IMG/VR virus record: IMGVR_UViG_3300046777_001769
Location: 1-52,973 of that record
Strand: one strand, 5' to 3'
Origin: a virus
Length of the DNA: 52,973 nt
In this document: positions 37,426 through 44,205 of the stretch, in pieces
Numbering within the stretch: the first letter of the stretch is position 1
Layout of the letters: each line of letters opens with the position of its first letter
Notes under the pieces: model-generated
Databases searched by the model: none
What the model saw: only the letters and a program-made list of their open reading frames with translations
Told to the model about the DNA's origin: nothing
Translations under genes and position numbers: made by a program

Positions 37426-37645
37426 TTTCTTTCATACAAGGGTATTCAAACTTTTCACCAATACATTCTAACATAGTGCGGGCAAAGGTAATCTCACCAT
37501 AAGCACAACCATCTTCAAAGGCATCATCATAACTACCAGCACTTGGAGTATAATCATCTCCAAATAGACCTTCATAGCAGTGTTTTACCTCTGCTACTTC
37601 TTTGAGAACCTTGAGGAGAAGTGTGAGTTTTTCTTCGTTAGTCAT
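37418..37645 (-). CDS. Small helical protein (75 residues)
   Basis: MTNEEKLTLLLKVLKEVAEV with an acidic Tyr-rich middle and a helix ending in Cys-Met-Lys-Glu-Asn-Asp. ATGA overlap with the 109-residue gene. Function unknown. Confidence 0.78.
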   Translation of the reverse strand: MTNEEKLTLLLKVLKEVAEVKHCYEGLFGDDYTPSAGSYDDAFEDGCAYGEITFARTMLECIGEKFEYPCMKEND

Positions 37646-37971
37646 TTTACTCCAAGTTGTTTGAGTTCGTCTTCAGTTAGATTAGCAAGGTCTTTCTTGA
37701 GTTGTTGAAGTTTTCGTTCCTTTGCTTTTGCTTTCTCTTCCTTTTCTTTCTCCAGTTGTTTTACTCGTTTATTATACTCTTTGTCGTTTTCTTCCCGATG
37801 CTTGTAGAGATAATACTCTACAACACCATCATAATCAACATATTCAATATCAATACCTTCCCAACCAGCATCTAATTCTGCTTGAAGTGAAGAAATAATA
37901 CTTTCAAGAGTTCCTTCAAAATTTTCCCAATACCTTTGAGTTTCTTTGACTTGAATTCGTTTGATAGTCAT
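37642..37971 (-). CDS. Coiled-coil protein (109 residues)
   Basis: After a short N-terminal domain (YWENFEGTLESIISSLQAEL, then WEGIDIEYVDYDG) comes a long Lys/Glu coiled coil (RVKQLEKEKEEKAKAKERKL). The fold suggests a small homodimer. Function unknown. Confidence 0.8.
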   Translation of the reverse strand: MTIKRIQVKETQRYWENFEGTLESIISSLQAELDAGWEGIDIEYVDYDGVVEYYLYKHREENDKEYNKRVKQLEKEKEEKAKAKERKLQQLKKDLANLTEDELKQLGVK

Positions 37972-38183
37972 TTCAGTTCCTCCAGTTCATTCGCAAGTGC
38001 CTCCAATTCATCAGCATTCACAAAAGCATTTCCATAATCATCAACATACTTGAGTTCTTCTACAACTTTACGAAGAGTAGCAACAGCAATTACATTTGGA
38101 TGAGATGGTTCCATATCACCCCAGTCCCACCACACTTGATGAATAGCATCTGCGACTGCTTGTGCCTCTTTAGTCATTTTCAT
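37968..38183 (-). CDS. Small acidic helical protein (71 residues)
   Basis: MKMTKEAQAVADAIHQVWWD then VATLRKVVEELKYVDDYGNA and ADELEALANELEEL. It resembles the TTRAQ-type paralogues at 38598 and 39649 in layout (A-x-x-V...V-x-x-x-LR...L-x-x-L-A-x-EL) and may belong to the same family. Confidence 0.78.
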   Translation of the reverse strand: MKMTKEAQAVADAIHQVWWDWGDMEPSHPNVIAVATLRKVVEELKYVDDYGNAFVNADELEALANELEELK

Positions 38184-38184
38184 T

Positions 38185-38415
38185 TCATTCCCCTTTCAAT
38201 TGACGGATTTCACTTTCCAGTTCGTAAATGCGGTTATTCATTTCTTTGAGAAACATAATCAACGAACGACTACAAATGGTTTCTCCATTATCTTCTGAAA
38301 GATCTGAGATAAGTACAGTCATTCCAACACCGTGAGAAAACATTTCTTTTGCGTATTCTTTGGGATATTGAATGCTATAAGACATATCTGGAATAGTTTT
38401 TTCAAAGAGGGTCAT
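38185..38415 (-). CDS. Conserved hypothetical protein (76 residues; longer start possible)
   Basis: I start at MTLFEKTIPDMSYSIQYPKE; an ATG at 38445 (MILSYTQTPL) and a GTG at 38454 are in frame upstream and cannot be excluded. A beta-rich domain is followed by a short helix (NNRIYELESEIRQLKGE). Function unknown. Confidence 0.75.
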   Translation of the reverse strand: MTLFEKTIPDMSYSIQYPKEYAKEMFSHGVGMTVLISDLSEDNGETICSRSLIMFLKEMNNRIYELESEIRQLKGE

Positions 38416-38526
38416 AAGAGGTGTCTGTGTGTATGAGAGTATCATACCACCCACAGAACCCCACAGAGCATCCCCTGTTCCAGTTCGTCAAGTGTCCTCA
38501 AAACCTATTCACATAAACCTCAAAGG

Positions 38527-38601
38527 TTATTTTGTTCCACTCATTATATCCATTTCCATACTCATACTGGATACTTGTTGTGCTCTGTTTTTTGTACTCA
38601 T
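38527..38601 (-). CDS. Possible tiny Met-rich peptide (24 residues)
   Basis: ATG overlaps the upstream stop (ATGA) and the frame reads MSTKNRAQQVSS then a Met-rich end. Only the overlap supports it; it may be chance. About 80 bases downstream of it, before the next gene, hold TTGACG and TATGAT elements that are too far apart to form a promoter. Confidence 0.35.
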   Translation of the reverse strand: MSTKNRAQQVSSMSMEMDIMSGTK

Positions 38602-38789
38602 AATGCCTCCACTTCATCAGCAATTTCACGCAACACAGATACGGGGTCTTCAAGTTCACCCCAATCGGTGCAAAGACGGTCTGCGGCAGAACGGAGAACG
38701 GCAGCAACGACTCTCTGCCTATCCCCACTTTTAGGACGCAGAGTGAATTCCATAGTAGCATCTACAATTTCTTGTGCTCTAGTTGTCAC
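38598..38789 (-). CDS. TTRAQ-family protein with GTG start (63 residues)
   Basis: The GTG at 38787-38789 gives VTTRAQEIVDATMEFTLRPK; a longer frame to 38831 has no support. Same start motif as the paralogue at 39649 (MTTRAQEFMNAVWE), with VVAAVLRSAADR and VSVLREIADEVEAL. Overlaps the 89-residue gene by 11 bases. Acidic, helical; function unknown. Confidence 0.8.
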   Translation of the reverse strand: MTTRAQEIVDATMEFTLRPKSGDRQRVVAAVLRSAADRLCTDWGELEDPVSVLREIADEVEAL

Positions 38790-39048
38790 TATTCCTCCTA
38801 TACCAACTAAGGTCTCTTGGTTTTGTATCAATTATACTACAATCAAATTGAAATCGTTTGTATCGTATAAAACCCCCAAACAAATGACTTGAACCAATAC
38901 TTAACTGAATTGCTGGGAGTAAATCATCACATCCATAATCATCCCACTGGACTGTAATATCAAGTAGAGCAAACTTTTGGAATCTAAGGACTTGGAAAAA
39001 CCATTCCTTTCCAAAATCCTCATAAGTTTCATAATCAAAGAGTTTCAT
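38779..39048 (-). CDS. Hypothetical protein, distant paralogue of 39380-39652 (89 residues)
   Basis: MKLFDYETYEDFGKEWFFQV, LLDITVQWDDYG and PAIQLSIGSSHLFGGFIRYK. The 90-residue gene at 39380 has the same order: a long-strand start, LLQAAIDYGEYG, PYFQMSMGYGRLLSV and FTFDI. Likely a beta-sandwich of unknown role. Confidence 0.8.
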   Translation of the reverse strand: MKLFDYETYEDFGKEWFFQVLRFQKFALLDITVQWDDYGCDDLLPAIQLSIGSSHLFGGFIRYKRFQFDCSIIDTKPRDLSWYRRNSDN

Positions 39049-39383
39049 ACTCCGTCTCCAGTTTCATTCCACTCATCCATACGAGTAGCAAGGTCTTCAC
39101 ACTCTTTCCAGTGTTTCTCCACTTCTTTTACACGCCACATAAAACTATCCTCTCCGTGGTCTCCACTATACAGATAATCAATATGCCTCATGATCTCTGC
39201 CATCTTACGCATCTTGAGAAGTTGTTTCCTCAAATACTTGAGAGTTTCTGGTGAAAAATTGGGAGCATACTCATAGTCATCTAGTTTTTTGTTGTTGTTT
39301 TGGATTTCTACTTCCAACTCATCAGCAAACTGTGCTACCTTGTAGTAATCGTAACCACAGTTGCCAAAATGTCCGCCGCTCAT
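39045..39383 (-). CDS. Conserved phage hypothetical (MSGGHF family, 112 residues)
   Basis: The opening MSGGHFGNCGYDYYKVAQFA is a motif found in many phage and prophage small proteins (MSGGHFDY). The rest is helical, with RKQLLKMRKMAEIMRHIDYL. Function unknown. ATGA overlaps at both ends. Confidence 0.85.
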   Translation of the reverse strand: MSGGHFGNCGYDYYKVAQFADELEVEIQNNNKKLDDYEYAPNFSPETLKYLRKQLLKMRKMAEIMRHIDYLYSGDHGEDSFMWRVKEVEKHWKECEDLATRMDEWNETGDGV

Positions 39384-39652
39384 GCTACTTGACTCCCAGA
39401 ATCATAAAACAACTCATCACGCCAGTTACGACCAGCAATATCAAAAGTGAAACCCACTCGTCCAATAGAGAATAGAACTGATAAGAGTCTACCGTACCCC
39501 ATACTCATTTGAAAATAAGGACATTCAATCCACTTACCATATTCACCATAATCAATGGCAGCCTGAAGAAGTGAATATCGTTTTCCAGTACAAAGAGTCA
39601 TATAATACTCTTTTCCATAATCGTTTCTTACACCAAACTGAATTATCTTCAT
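39380..39652 (-). CDS. Hypothetical protein, distant paralogue of 38779-39048 (90 residues)
   Basis: MKIIQFGVRNDYGKEYYMTL, QAAIDYGEYGKWIECPYFQM and IGRVGFTFDIAGRNWRDELF. Beta-rich; see the paralogue downstream. Function unknown. Confidence 0.8.
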   Translation of the reverse strand: MKIIQFGVRNDYGKEYYMTLCTGKRYSLLQAAIDYGEYGKWIECPYFQMSMGYGRLLSVLFSIGRVGFTFDIAGRNWRDELFYDSGSQVA

Positions 39653-39843
39653 TGGTTTAGTTCCTCTGCGAGTTGTAGCATATCGCTTTTATCCAGAACA
39701 ATCCTACCGTCTTGTGCATTATAAGATTGAATATTTTCTGCAGCAATAAAAAGAATTGCTGCCACAAGCTTCTCTTCAGTATCGGCACCATTATTTCGAT
39801 GTTCCCATACTGCATTCATAAACTCTTGTGCTCTAGTAGTCAT
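39649..39843 (-). CDS. TTRAQ-family protein (64 residues)
   Basis: MTTRAQEFMNAVWEHRNNGA, KLVAAILFIAAENI and SDMLQLAEELNQ: paralogue of 38598-38789. ATGA overlaps at both ends. Function unknown. Confidence 0.82.
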   Translation of the reverse strand: MTTRAQEFMNAVWEHRNNGADTEEKLVAAILFIAAENIQSYNAQDGRIVLDKSDMLQLAEELNQ

Positions 39844-40391
39844 TGTACTTTACCGTGAATATGACAATCAGCATTAACCCACTTGCGTTCTTCGGGCATT
39901 TCTTCATTATCCATTACAGGACACTTGCAACCTTTTTCAACTGCTTCAGGAGATCCAGGAACAACACCATTCCATTCTTGATAAGTCATCGCATCCATTT
40001 CCTCATCAGTATATTGAGGATTATCAGGTTGTTCAAGACGTGACAGTTTTGCTTTTAGGTCATAAATTTCATCCTGCATCTCACGAAATTCTTTAGAATA
40101 TTCTTCAGAAAGTTTGAGTTCAAACTCTTCAGCAACCTTTTTCATTTCTTCTTCACTACGCATATCATTAAATGCAAGCGAACAAGCACCTTTCATAATA
40201 CCGATTTCATTGTGCCCCATTGTGCGGGCAACAGTTCCAAAGAAACGGAAGAGTTGAATGGTGTTAATGTCTTCGCAGGGAATCTCAAAAGTATAATGCT
40301 CTTCTGGAAGAGTTTCATCATCATAGATTCCAGATGAATAACTTGGAGTCCATTCGGTATCAAAAGAAACTTTGAGGCGTGCTTTGTACAT
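39840..40391 (-). CDS. Conserved hypothetical with Cys/His motif (183 residues)
   Basis: Beta-rich N-half (MYKARLKVSFDTEWTPSYSS, then EDINTIQLFRFFGTVARTMG), a coiled-coil middle (KLSRLEQPDN) and a C-terminal CKCPVMDNEEMPEERKWV followed by CHIHG. C-x-C-P-x-x-DN and C-x-x-HG make a likely zinc site, a pattern seen in other phage proteins. It is the first gene of a long operon whose promoter lies at 40415-40443. Confidence 0.78.
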   Translation of the reverse strand: MYKARLKVSFDTEWTPSYSSGIYDDETLPEEHYTFEIPCEDINTIQLFRFFGTVARTMGHNEIGIMKGACSLAFNDMRSEEEMKKVAEEFELKLSEEYSKEFREMQDEIYDLKAKLSRLEQPDNPQYTDEEMDAMTYQEWNGVVPGSPEAVEKGCKCPVMDNEEMPEERKWVNADCHIHGKVQ

Positions 40392-40414
40392 AGTGAAGGT
40401 GTTTCAATACAGAT

Positions 40415-40447
40415 ACTATAAAACCCTTGACTGCGAAAGTCAAGGGT
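40415..40447 (-). promoter_or_regulatory. Early promoter overlapping a terminator stem-loop (PeSL-like)
   Basis: A 10-bp stem ACCCTTGACT/AGTCAAGGGT (40423-40447) with a 5-base loop follows the HNH gene, and the T-run TTTTATAGT comes next, so it can terminate. The same bases include TTGACT (40438-40443) and TATAGT (40415-40420) spaced by 17, a sigma70-like promoter for the operon starting at 40391. This stem-plus-early-promoter layout matches the PeSL idea from T4-type phages. A related module is at 44332-44364. Confidence 0.72.
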
Positions 40448-40458
40448 CAGTGGACAGT

Positions 40459-40932
40459 TCAAAAACTGTACTCTTGCCACTCATCAATAGAAGTATTACT
40501 TAAGACAAACTGCATTTTATTATAAGGTGCTCTCGGTTTTCTTATTAGTTTCATACCAGTTTGTTCTAAAAAAGTATGACCTTTTTTAGTATTACAAGAA
40601 CTACAGGCAACTACAAGATTTTCCCAAGTATCTTCACCCCCACGACATCTTGGAATAACGTGGTCAATCGTAAGTCTTTTTGTTGCACCACAATACTGAC
40701 AAGTATGATTATCTCTTTTATAAATCATTGCTCTTGATGGTTTTTGAGCAATAATTTTAGAAAGAGGGACTTTCACATAATCCAAAAGACGAATAACACG
40801 ATTTGATAGAACTTGTGCTTTCTCTTTTAGAAGTAAAACAATTGCTCTTTTCCAGCTTGTAATATTAAGAGGTTCAAAAGAAGAATTTAATACTAAAACT
40901 GTTGTATTTGGTTGTATTTCAATTTTAGTCAT
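40459..40932 (-). CDS. Cyanobacterial-type HNH endonuclease (157 residues)
   Basis: Start MTKIEIQPNTTVLVLNSSFE with AAGG upstream; the longer GTG frame is unlikely. SFEPLNITSWKRAIVLLLKE and a CQYCG...C-x-x-C zinc frame enclose LTIDHVIPRCRGGEDTWENL, the HNH catalytic motif. The layout is very close to host cyanobacterial HNH proteins. It may be a homing or general nuclease; phage-host exchange is likely. Confidence 0.88.
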   Translation of the reverse strand: MTKIEIQPNTTVLVLNSSFEPLNITSWKRAIVLLLKEKAQVLSNRVIRLLDYVKVPLSKIIAQKPSRAMIYKRDNHTCQYCGATKRLTIDHVIPRCRGGEDTWENLVVACSSCNTKKGHTFLEQTGMKLIRKPRAPYNKMQFVLSNTSIDEWQEYSF

Positions 40933-40951
40933 ACCTTTTAAGAGGTTCACA

Positions 40952-41170
40952 TTAATATCTATAGCAAGGAACTCTTACTCTTTCTCTCCAATATCTCACG
41001 TATCCAGGGTTCAATCTGTCACCAGGAACATATTCTTCGCGATAAACAATTTCAGTGCATATTGGTTCTCTATAATAAACTCTTGGTTCAAAAGGTTCCC
41101 AAAACTCTTTCCAAGTTATGGCATTTGCAGGAAGAGTGATAAATGGTAGAAGTAAAAGAAAATATTTCAT
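40952..41170 (-). CDS. Small secreted protein (72 residues)
   Basis: MKYFLLLLPFITLPANAITW is a signal peptide with an Ala-x-Ala cleavage site. The mature part is Tyr/Arg/Pro-rich with two Cys (ICTEIVYREEYVPGDR, RVPCYRY). Probably exported to the host periplasm or attached to the virion; function unknown. Confidence 0.8.
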   Translation of the reverse strand: MKYFLLLLPFITLPANAITWKEFWEPFEPRVYYREPICTEIVYREEYVPGDRLNPGYVRYWRERVRVPCYRY

Positions 41171-41487
41171 CAGTCACGTTGTCTCCAATCGTCTGGTTTA
41201 TCTCCAGTGAAGAAATCAATAATATCATCAGCACCATTAAATCCAGTGCGATGATTTGATGGATCTGGATCACCTAAATCCAATGCGTTCATAAAGTCAT
41301 CTAAACTTCCTTCTTGCATATCAGGATTTGCAGCGCGGCGTCTTGCTTGTCTCAAAAGTGTTGCAGCACTTCGATTTGCTTTTGCAAGTTTTTCTGCCCA
41401 TATCATTTCTGACAGTTCAACACTTTCACCTTTTACAATCTTATTACAAATCTCTTCTAATCTCAACCGATACTGCGTGGAGAGCAT
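41170..41487 (-). CDS. Conserved hypothetical protein (105 residues)
   Basis: MLSTQYRLRLEEICNKIVKG, SEMIWAEKLAKANRSAATLL and GADDIIDFFTGDKPDDWRQR. Helical, basic-then-acidic; a known cyanophage hypothetical family in my recollection. An AATAAATA late-type box lies 22 bases upstream. Confidence 0.8.
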   Translation of the reverse strand: MLSTQYRLRLEEICNKIVKGESVELSEMIWAEKLAKANRSAATLLRQARRRAANPDMQEGSLDDFMNALDLGDPDPSNHRTGFNGADDIIDFFTGDKPDDWRQRD

Positions 41488-41507
41488 ATGTATTATTCAG
41501 ATAATGA

Positions 41508-41747
41508 TTATTTATTTCTTGATTCTAACTCTTTCATTAACTCCTTTGCAAGTTGATTTGAGCGTTTCCACATCAAATACTTTACAATAGGATTTGCTGG
41601 ATTATGAACAATCCACCACTTTGTCTTTTCGTATTGAACTCTTGCTAGTTGAGTGAGCATATAAAATGCCCTCGCTACGGATTGATCAGTAACAATCAAG
41701 TAAGCAATACAAAAGAAAATCGTAAGATATATGTATGTAGAACTCAT
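41508..41747 (-). CDS. Membrane protein (79 residues)
   Basis: MSSTYIYLTIFFCIAYLIVT is an N-terminal membrane helix; the rest is basic and helical (RVQYEKTKWWIVHNPANPIV). ATGA overlap with the upstream gene. Function unknown. Confidence 0.8.
   Translation of the reverse strand: MSSTYIYLTIFFCIAYLIVTDQSVARAFYMLTQLARVQYEKTKWWIVHNPANPIVKYLMWKRSNQLAKELMKELESRNK
41509..41516 (-). promoter_or_regulatory. Late-promoter-like AATAAATA box
   Basis: Minus strand AATAAATA at the end of the 79-residue membrane gene, 22 bases before the 105-residue gene. Confidence 0.4.
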
Positions 41748-41917
41748 TGCCTCAGTGTTTTGATATACTGTAATACTTGTTCACGAACTGCCATGAGTTC
41801 ATTGTAACACTTTTGATTGTGAGCACAGTTACGAAGTTCAGGATCAGGTTTCAATACACTTTCCTCAAAAAGAGTTAGTCCTCGATTCCATTTGTCAATT
41901 TGAGTTTCTTCAGTCAT
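41744..41917 (-). CDS. Small helical protein (57 residues)
   Basis: MTEETQIDKWNRGLTLFEES then CAHNQKCYNELMAVREQVLQ. Two Cys, helical. ATGA overlap with the membrane gene. Function unknown. Confidence 0.78.
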   Translation of the reverse strand: MTEETQIDKWNRGLTLFEESVLKPDPELRNCAHNQKCYNELMAVREQVLQYIKTLRQ

Positions 41918-42077
41918 TTTTTACTACTTTAACGGGACAAGAGGGGACAACTTTTCGGATTTCGTGAATGATTTCAGTTCTTTGAAGTTCGGTCAATCCT
42001 ACAACTTTAGTAAGACGATGAATTAAATTCAATGCATCGCTGCAGCTGATAATGGTTGCAGTGAGAAGTACAACCAT
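41910..42077 (-). CDS. Small lipoprotein-like protein (55 residues)
   Basis: MVVLLTATIISCSDALNLIH has a lipobox-like IISC after a hydrophobic start. The rest (VVGLTELQRTEIIHEIRKVV) is helical. Possibly an outer-surface or exclusion-type lipoprotein; inference only. 8-base overlap with the 57-residue gene. Confidence 0.72.
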   Translation of the reverse strand: MVVLLTATIISCSDALNLIHRLTKVVGLTELQRTEIIHEIRKVVPSCPVKVVKND

Positions 42078-42128
42078 AGTTTTCTCCTATTCTACTACTA
42101 TTTAAGGTAGTTCATAAAATGTTAATAA

Positions 42129-42482
42129 TTAGTCCCAACTCACGTTTTCTAAAAGAACTCCAGGCATCACTATTGTCCAACCTGTCCCACCCATTTTATA
42201 TTCCCATTTGTATTCATATTTGTTGTGACTATCCCAAGTTACAAATCCCTTTTCTTTATCAAAACGCGATTTAATAGTTAGTGCAAAGCGATTAGAAAAG
42301 ATATTACGAGTACGTAGAGCACCATTCGGTTCTCGTGTCTCAATCACTACACAAGTATCATCATAAAATTCTTGATCTTTTTCAATTCCACATGCAGTTT
42401 CATAGCGGAATGGACGATATGTTTCCTGTGCAAAAACAGGAGAAGAAAAGAACAGTGCAGCAAGAACAATCAGTTTTTTCAT
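42129..42482 (-). CDS. Secreted beta-rich protein (117 residues)
   Basis: MKKLIVLAALFFSSPVFAQE is a good signal peptide. The mature part has CGIEKDQEFYDDTCVVIETR with two Cys and a YEYKWEYKMGGTGWTIVMPG end. Start chosen because its ATG overlaps the RlpA-like stop (ATGA). Exported; function unknown. Confidence 0.82.
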   Translation of the reverse strand: MKKLIVLAALFFSSPVFAQETYRPFRYETACGIEKDQEFYDDTCVVIETREPNGALRTRNIFSNRFALTIKSRFDKEKGFVTWDSHNKYEYKWEYKMGGTGWTIVMPGVLLENVSWD

Positions 42483-42790
42483 CCAACAACCCTCCAACAA
42501 ACGACAGCGTTACCTTTTTTTACAGACTGAATGTGTGCAAAAGCAGCATAAGACAAATCTAGATCAGCATGAGAATACGGTCCGCGATCATTAACACGAA
42601 CGATAACTTGTTTGCCGTTATCTTGATTGGTTACCCGTATGCGTGAACCCATAGGTAGATAAGGATGAGCTGCAGTCCAAGAATAAGCATCAAACCGCTC
42701 ACCGTTCGCAGTAACTTTTCCATGAAATCCGTCTCCTACTCCATAATATGTAGAAATTCCACAAGTCAGTGCAGCAATCAATCCAATCAT
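42479..42790 (-). CDS. RlpA-like double-psi beta-barrel protein (103 residues)
   Basis: GISTYYGVGDGFHGKVTANG and ERFDAYSWTAAHPYLPMGSR, then RVTNQDNGKQVIVRVNDRGP and LDLSYAAFAHI are the hallmarks of the RlpA/septal-ring lipoprotein fold, some members of which cut glycan strands. The Asp of VNDRGP and the His of TAAHPYLP are the expected active-site residues. A hydrophobic start may be a short signal. Likely acts on the host cell wall late in infection. Confidence 0.82.
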   Translation of the reverse strand: MIGLIAALTCGISTYYGVGDGFHGKVTANGERFDAYSWTAAHPYLPMGSRIRVTNQDNGKQVIVRVNDRGPYSHADLDLSYAAFAHIQSVKKGNAVVCWRVVG

Positions 42791-42990
42791 TTAATCACCT
42801 CCCAATGAGGGTCGTTCTGTTTATTCATCCAAAAGCAGTAACGACGATTGATAGAAACAACAAAGAACTGCGTGTCATTTTCTTGTTCCACTTCCATTGC
42901 GTGAAGAGAATCCATAATGTTTTTAAAACGATTGACTGCTTTCTTAGATTTTGGTTGAACGTTGATGAGTTTTTTCTTGGTTTTCATCAT
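42787..42990 (-). CDS. PKSKK-family small protein (67 residues)
   Basis: MMKTKKKLINVQPKSKKAVN then NIMDSLHAMEVEQEND and RRYCFWMNKQNDPHWEVIK. Paralogue of 15493-15681. ATGA overlap with the RlpA-like gene. Basic start, acidic centre; function unknown. Confidence 0.82.
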   Translation of the reverse strand: MMKTKKKLINVQPKSKKAVNRFKNIMDSLHAMEVEQENDTQFFVVSINRRYCFWMNKQNDPHWEVIK

Positions 42991-43017
42991 TTTTTCATTT
43001 ACTTAGTAATCATAGCA

Positions 43018-43631
43018 CTAATTTTTCTCTTCGGGACTTTGATGTGACACTTTTTTAAGTGGTTTAACAACGTTATGCCAGTACCATTTACTATATTCGT
43101 TTCTTTTTTCTTTATTTTGATCCCTACCACGTTTCCATAACTCTTTTAGATAATCTTTATTTTCTTCTTTCCATTTTTTAATTTTATTTTGATTGTTTGC
43201 TCTCCATTCTTTCATATATTCTTTTTTCTTTTTGCCTCTCTTTTTTCTTCTTCTGTAAAATATTTTTTATTATGTCTGATATCAGTTCTATTTTTAGCAG
43301 CAATACTTTGTTTCTTTTTTGTTTCTTCTGATGGACTAAATCCTCTCACTCCTTCACCACCTACTGTAGAGTTATATCCATTATTGTAAGTGTCATAATA
43401 ATCAATATAAAAAATTTCCTGTTCATTTAAAAAATTAACATCATATTCTTCTATAATTCCATAGATAAACAAACTCCATCCATATTTTCTCACAGCACGA
43501 TAAAATTTATTATCAATACCTTTTTTACAATGTAGTTTATGTTGCGCCTTTCTTTTTCTTTCAACTATTGTTTGCCCTATGTATTTTTTACCCGTAGGAA
43601 TACAATGATAGCAGTAAATTACTCCTTTCAT
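43018..43631 (-). CDS. GIY-YIG homing endonuclease, complete only with a -1 frameshift (about 204 residues)
   Basis: Start MKGVIYCYHCIPTGKKYIGQ (ATG at 43631) gives the GIY-YIG motif, then EYDVNFLNEQEIFYIDYY (catalytic E/Y region) and a GGEGVRGFSPSEETKKKQS repeat like NUMOD3. Frame 0 stops at 43212. The -1 frame from the slip site continues into a Lys/Arg-rich domain (MKEWRANNQNKIKKWKEENK) to 43018. At 43221-43227 the coding strand reads A_AAA_AAG in register, the classic bacterial slippery heptamer, with AGAGAGG 7 bases upstream. Most likely programmed frameshifting or an indel in a homopolymer. Confidence 0.75.
43221..43227 (-). other. Slippery heptamer A_AAA_AAG
   Basis: Minus-strand AAAAAAG in the frame AGA-AAA-AAG, the arrangement used by E. 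coli dnaX for -1 frameshifting. AGAGAGG 7 bases upstream resembles the internal Shine-Dalgarno stimulator. Shift to -1 joins the two halves of the endonuclease. Confidence 0.6.
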
Positions 43632-43641
43632 TTCTACTCTA

Positions 43642-43709
43642 TTGAACCGCAAAAATATTTATATTAAAAAGGAGGGACTTTCACCCTCCTCCTGAAGATT
43701 GCGGTTCAA
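43642..43709 (-). promoter_or_regulatory. Stem-loop and late-promoter cassette upstream of the GIY-YIG gene
   Basis: Outer inverted repeat TTGAACCGCAA (43642-43652) and TTGCGGTTCAA (43699-43709); inside a hairpin AGGAGGG/CCCTCCT (43670-43690) followed by a T-run and a perfect late box TATAAATA (43656-43663). Same plan, and partly the same bases, as the cassette at 32607-32678. Confidence 0.75.
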
Positions 43710-43718
43710 CAGGTAATA

Positions 43719-43726
43719 GTATTTAG
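43719..43726 (-). promoter_or_regulatory. Late-promoter box CTAAATAC
   Basis: Minus strand CTAAATAC between the SprT-like gene and the homing cassette. It adds a second late start site for the endonuclease. Confidence 0.45.
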
Positions 43727-43765
43727 AGTATCTTTAATATATTCTTTTCAACCTCCACAAAGGTC

Positions 43766-43794
43766 ATTGTACAGAGTTATCAGAGTGATGTCAA
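43766..43794 (-). promoter_or_regulatory. Sigma70-like early promoter at the end of the SprT-like gene
   Basis: TTGACA (43789-43794), 17-base spacer, TACAAT (43766-43771) on the minus strand, overlapping the 3' end of the SprT-like gene. It would feed the endonuclease and the genes beyond, unless stopped by the cassette hairpin 76 bases further on. Confidence 0.7.
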
Positions 43795-44205
43795 GTAGTC
43801 AAGATACTCATTAAAGAGTACTTCTTCCATTTGGAATGCTTGATGTTCCCAGGGTTGATCTTCATAGTCCGTCTGAGAGAAGTCTATGCCCCTCCAGTAC
43901 CTCTTTCCATACTTATCCTTTAGAGCACCCATAACGTGCTGATAAACGTGCCAGAGTTCGTGCAGGAGGGTTCTGGTGTAATGGTCAACATCCATTCGAT
44001 TGTGTAATTCAATCTCAAAGGATCTTGGACGATAATCACAATCAGCAACTCCTACCCAACCATAAACACCATCTCTCAACATTCCACGATGATTAACTAC
44101 AATTTCAAGTTTGTGCTTAGGTAAGTGCTTGTCAATAAACCAAGTTACAATGTCCTCACAACGACGCTTGCTATAGTTGTACCCACTGATGTATAATGTA
44201 AGCAT
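43780..44205 (-). CDS. SprT-like zinc metallopeptidase (141 residues)
   Basis: LLHELWHVYQHVMG (H82-E83-x-x-H86) is the zinc-binding HExxH site; a third ligand could be in WEHQAFQMEE near residue 121. The size suits the minimal SprT peptidase core without the zinc-ribbon tail. SprT/Spartan enzymes cut proteins on DNA; a phage version may remove proteins from DNA or serve virion assembly. Confidence 0.8.
   Translation of the reverse strand: MLTLYISGYNYSKRRCEDIVTWFIDKHLPKHKLEIVVNHRGMLRDGVYGWVGVADCDYRPRSFEIELHNRMDVDHYTRTLLHELWHVYQHVMGALKDKYGKRYWRGIDFSQTDYEDQPWEHQAFQMEEVLFNEYLDYLTSL

Noticed and set aside
38498-38761. 87-residue minus-strand ORF
   Set aside because: Antiparallel-frame shadow of the TTRAQ gene at 38598; the TTRAQ frame has a paralogue and coupled start.
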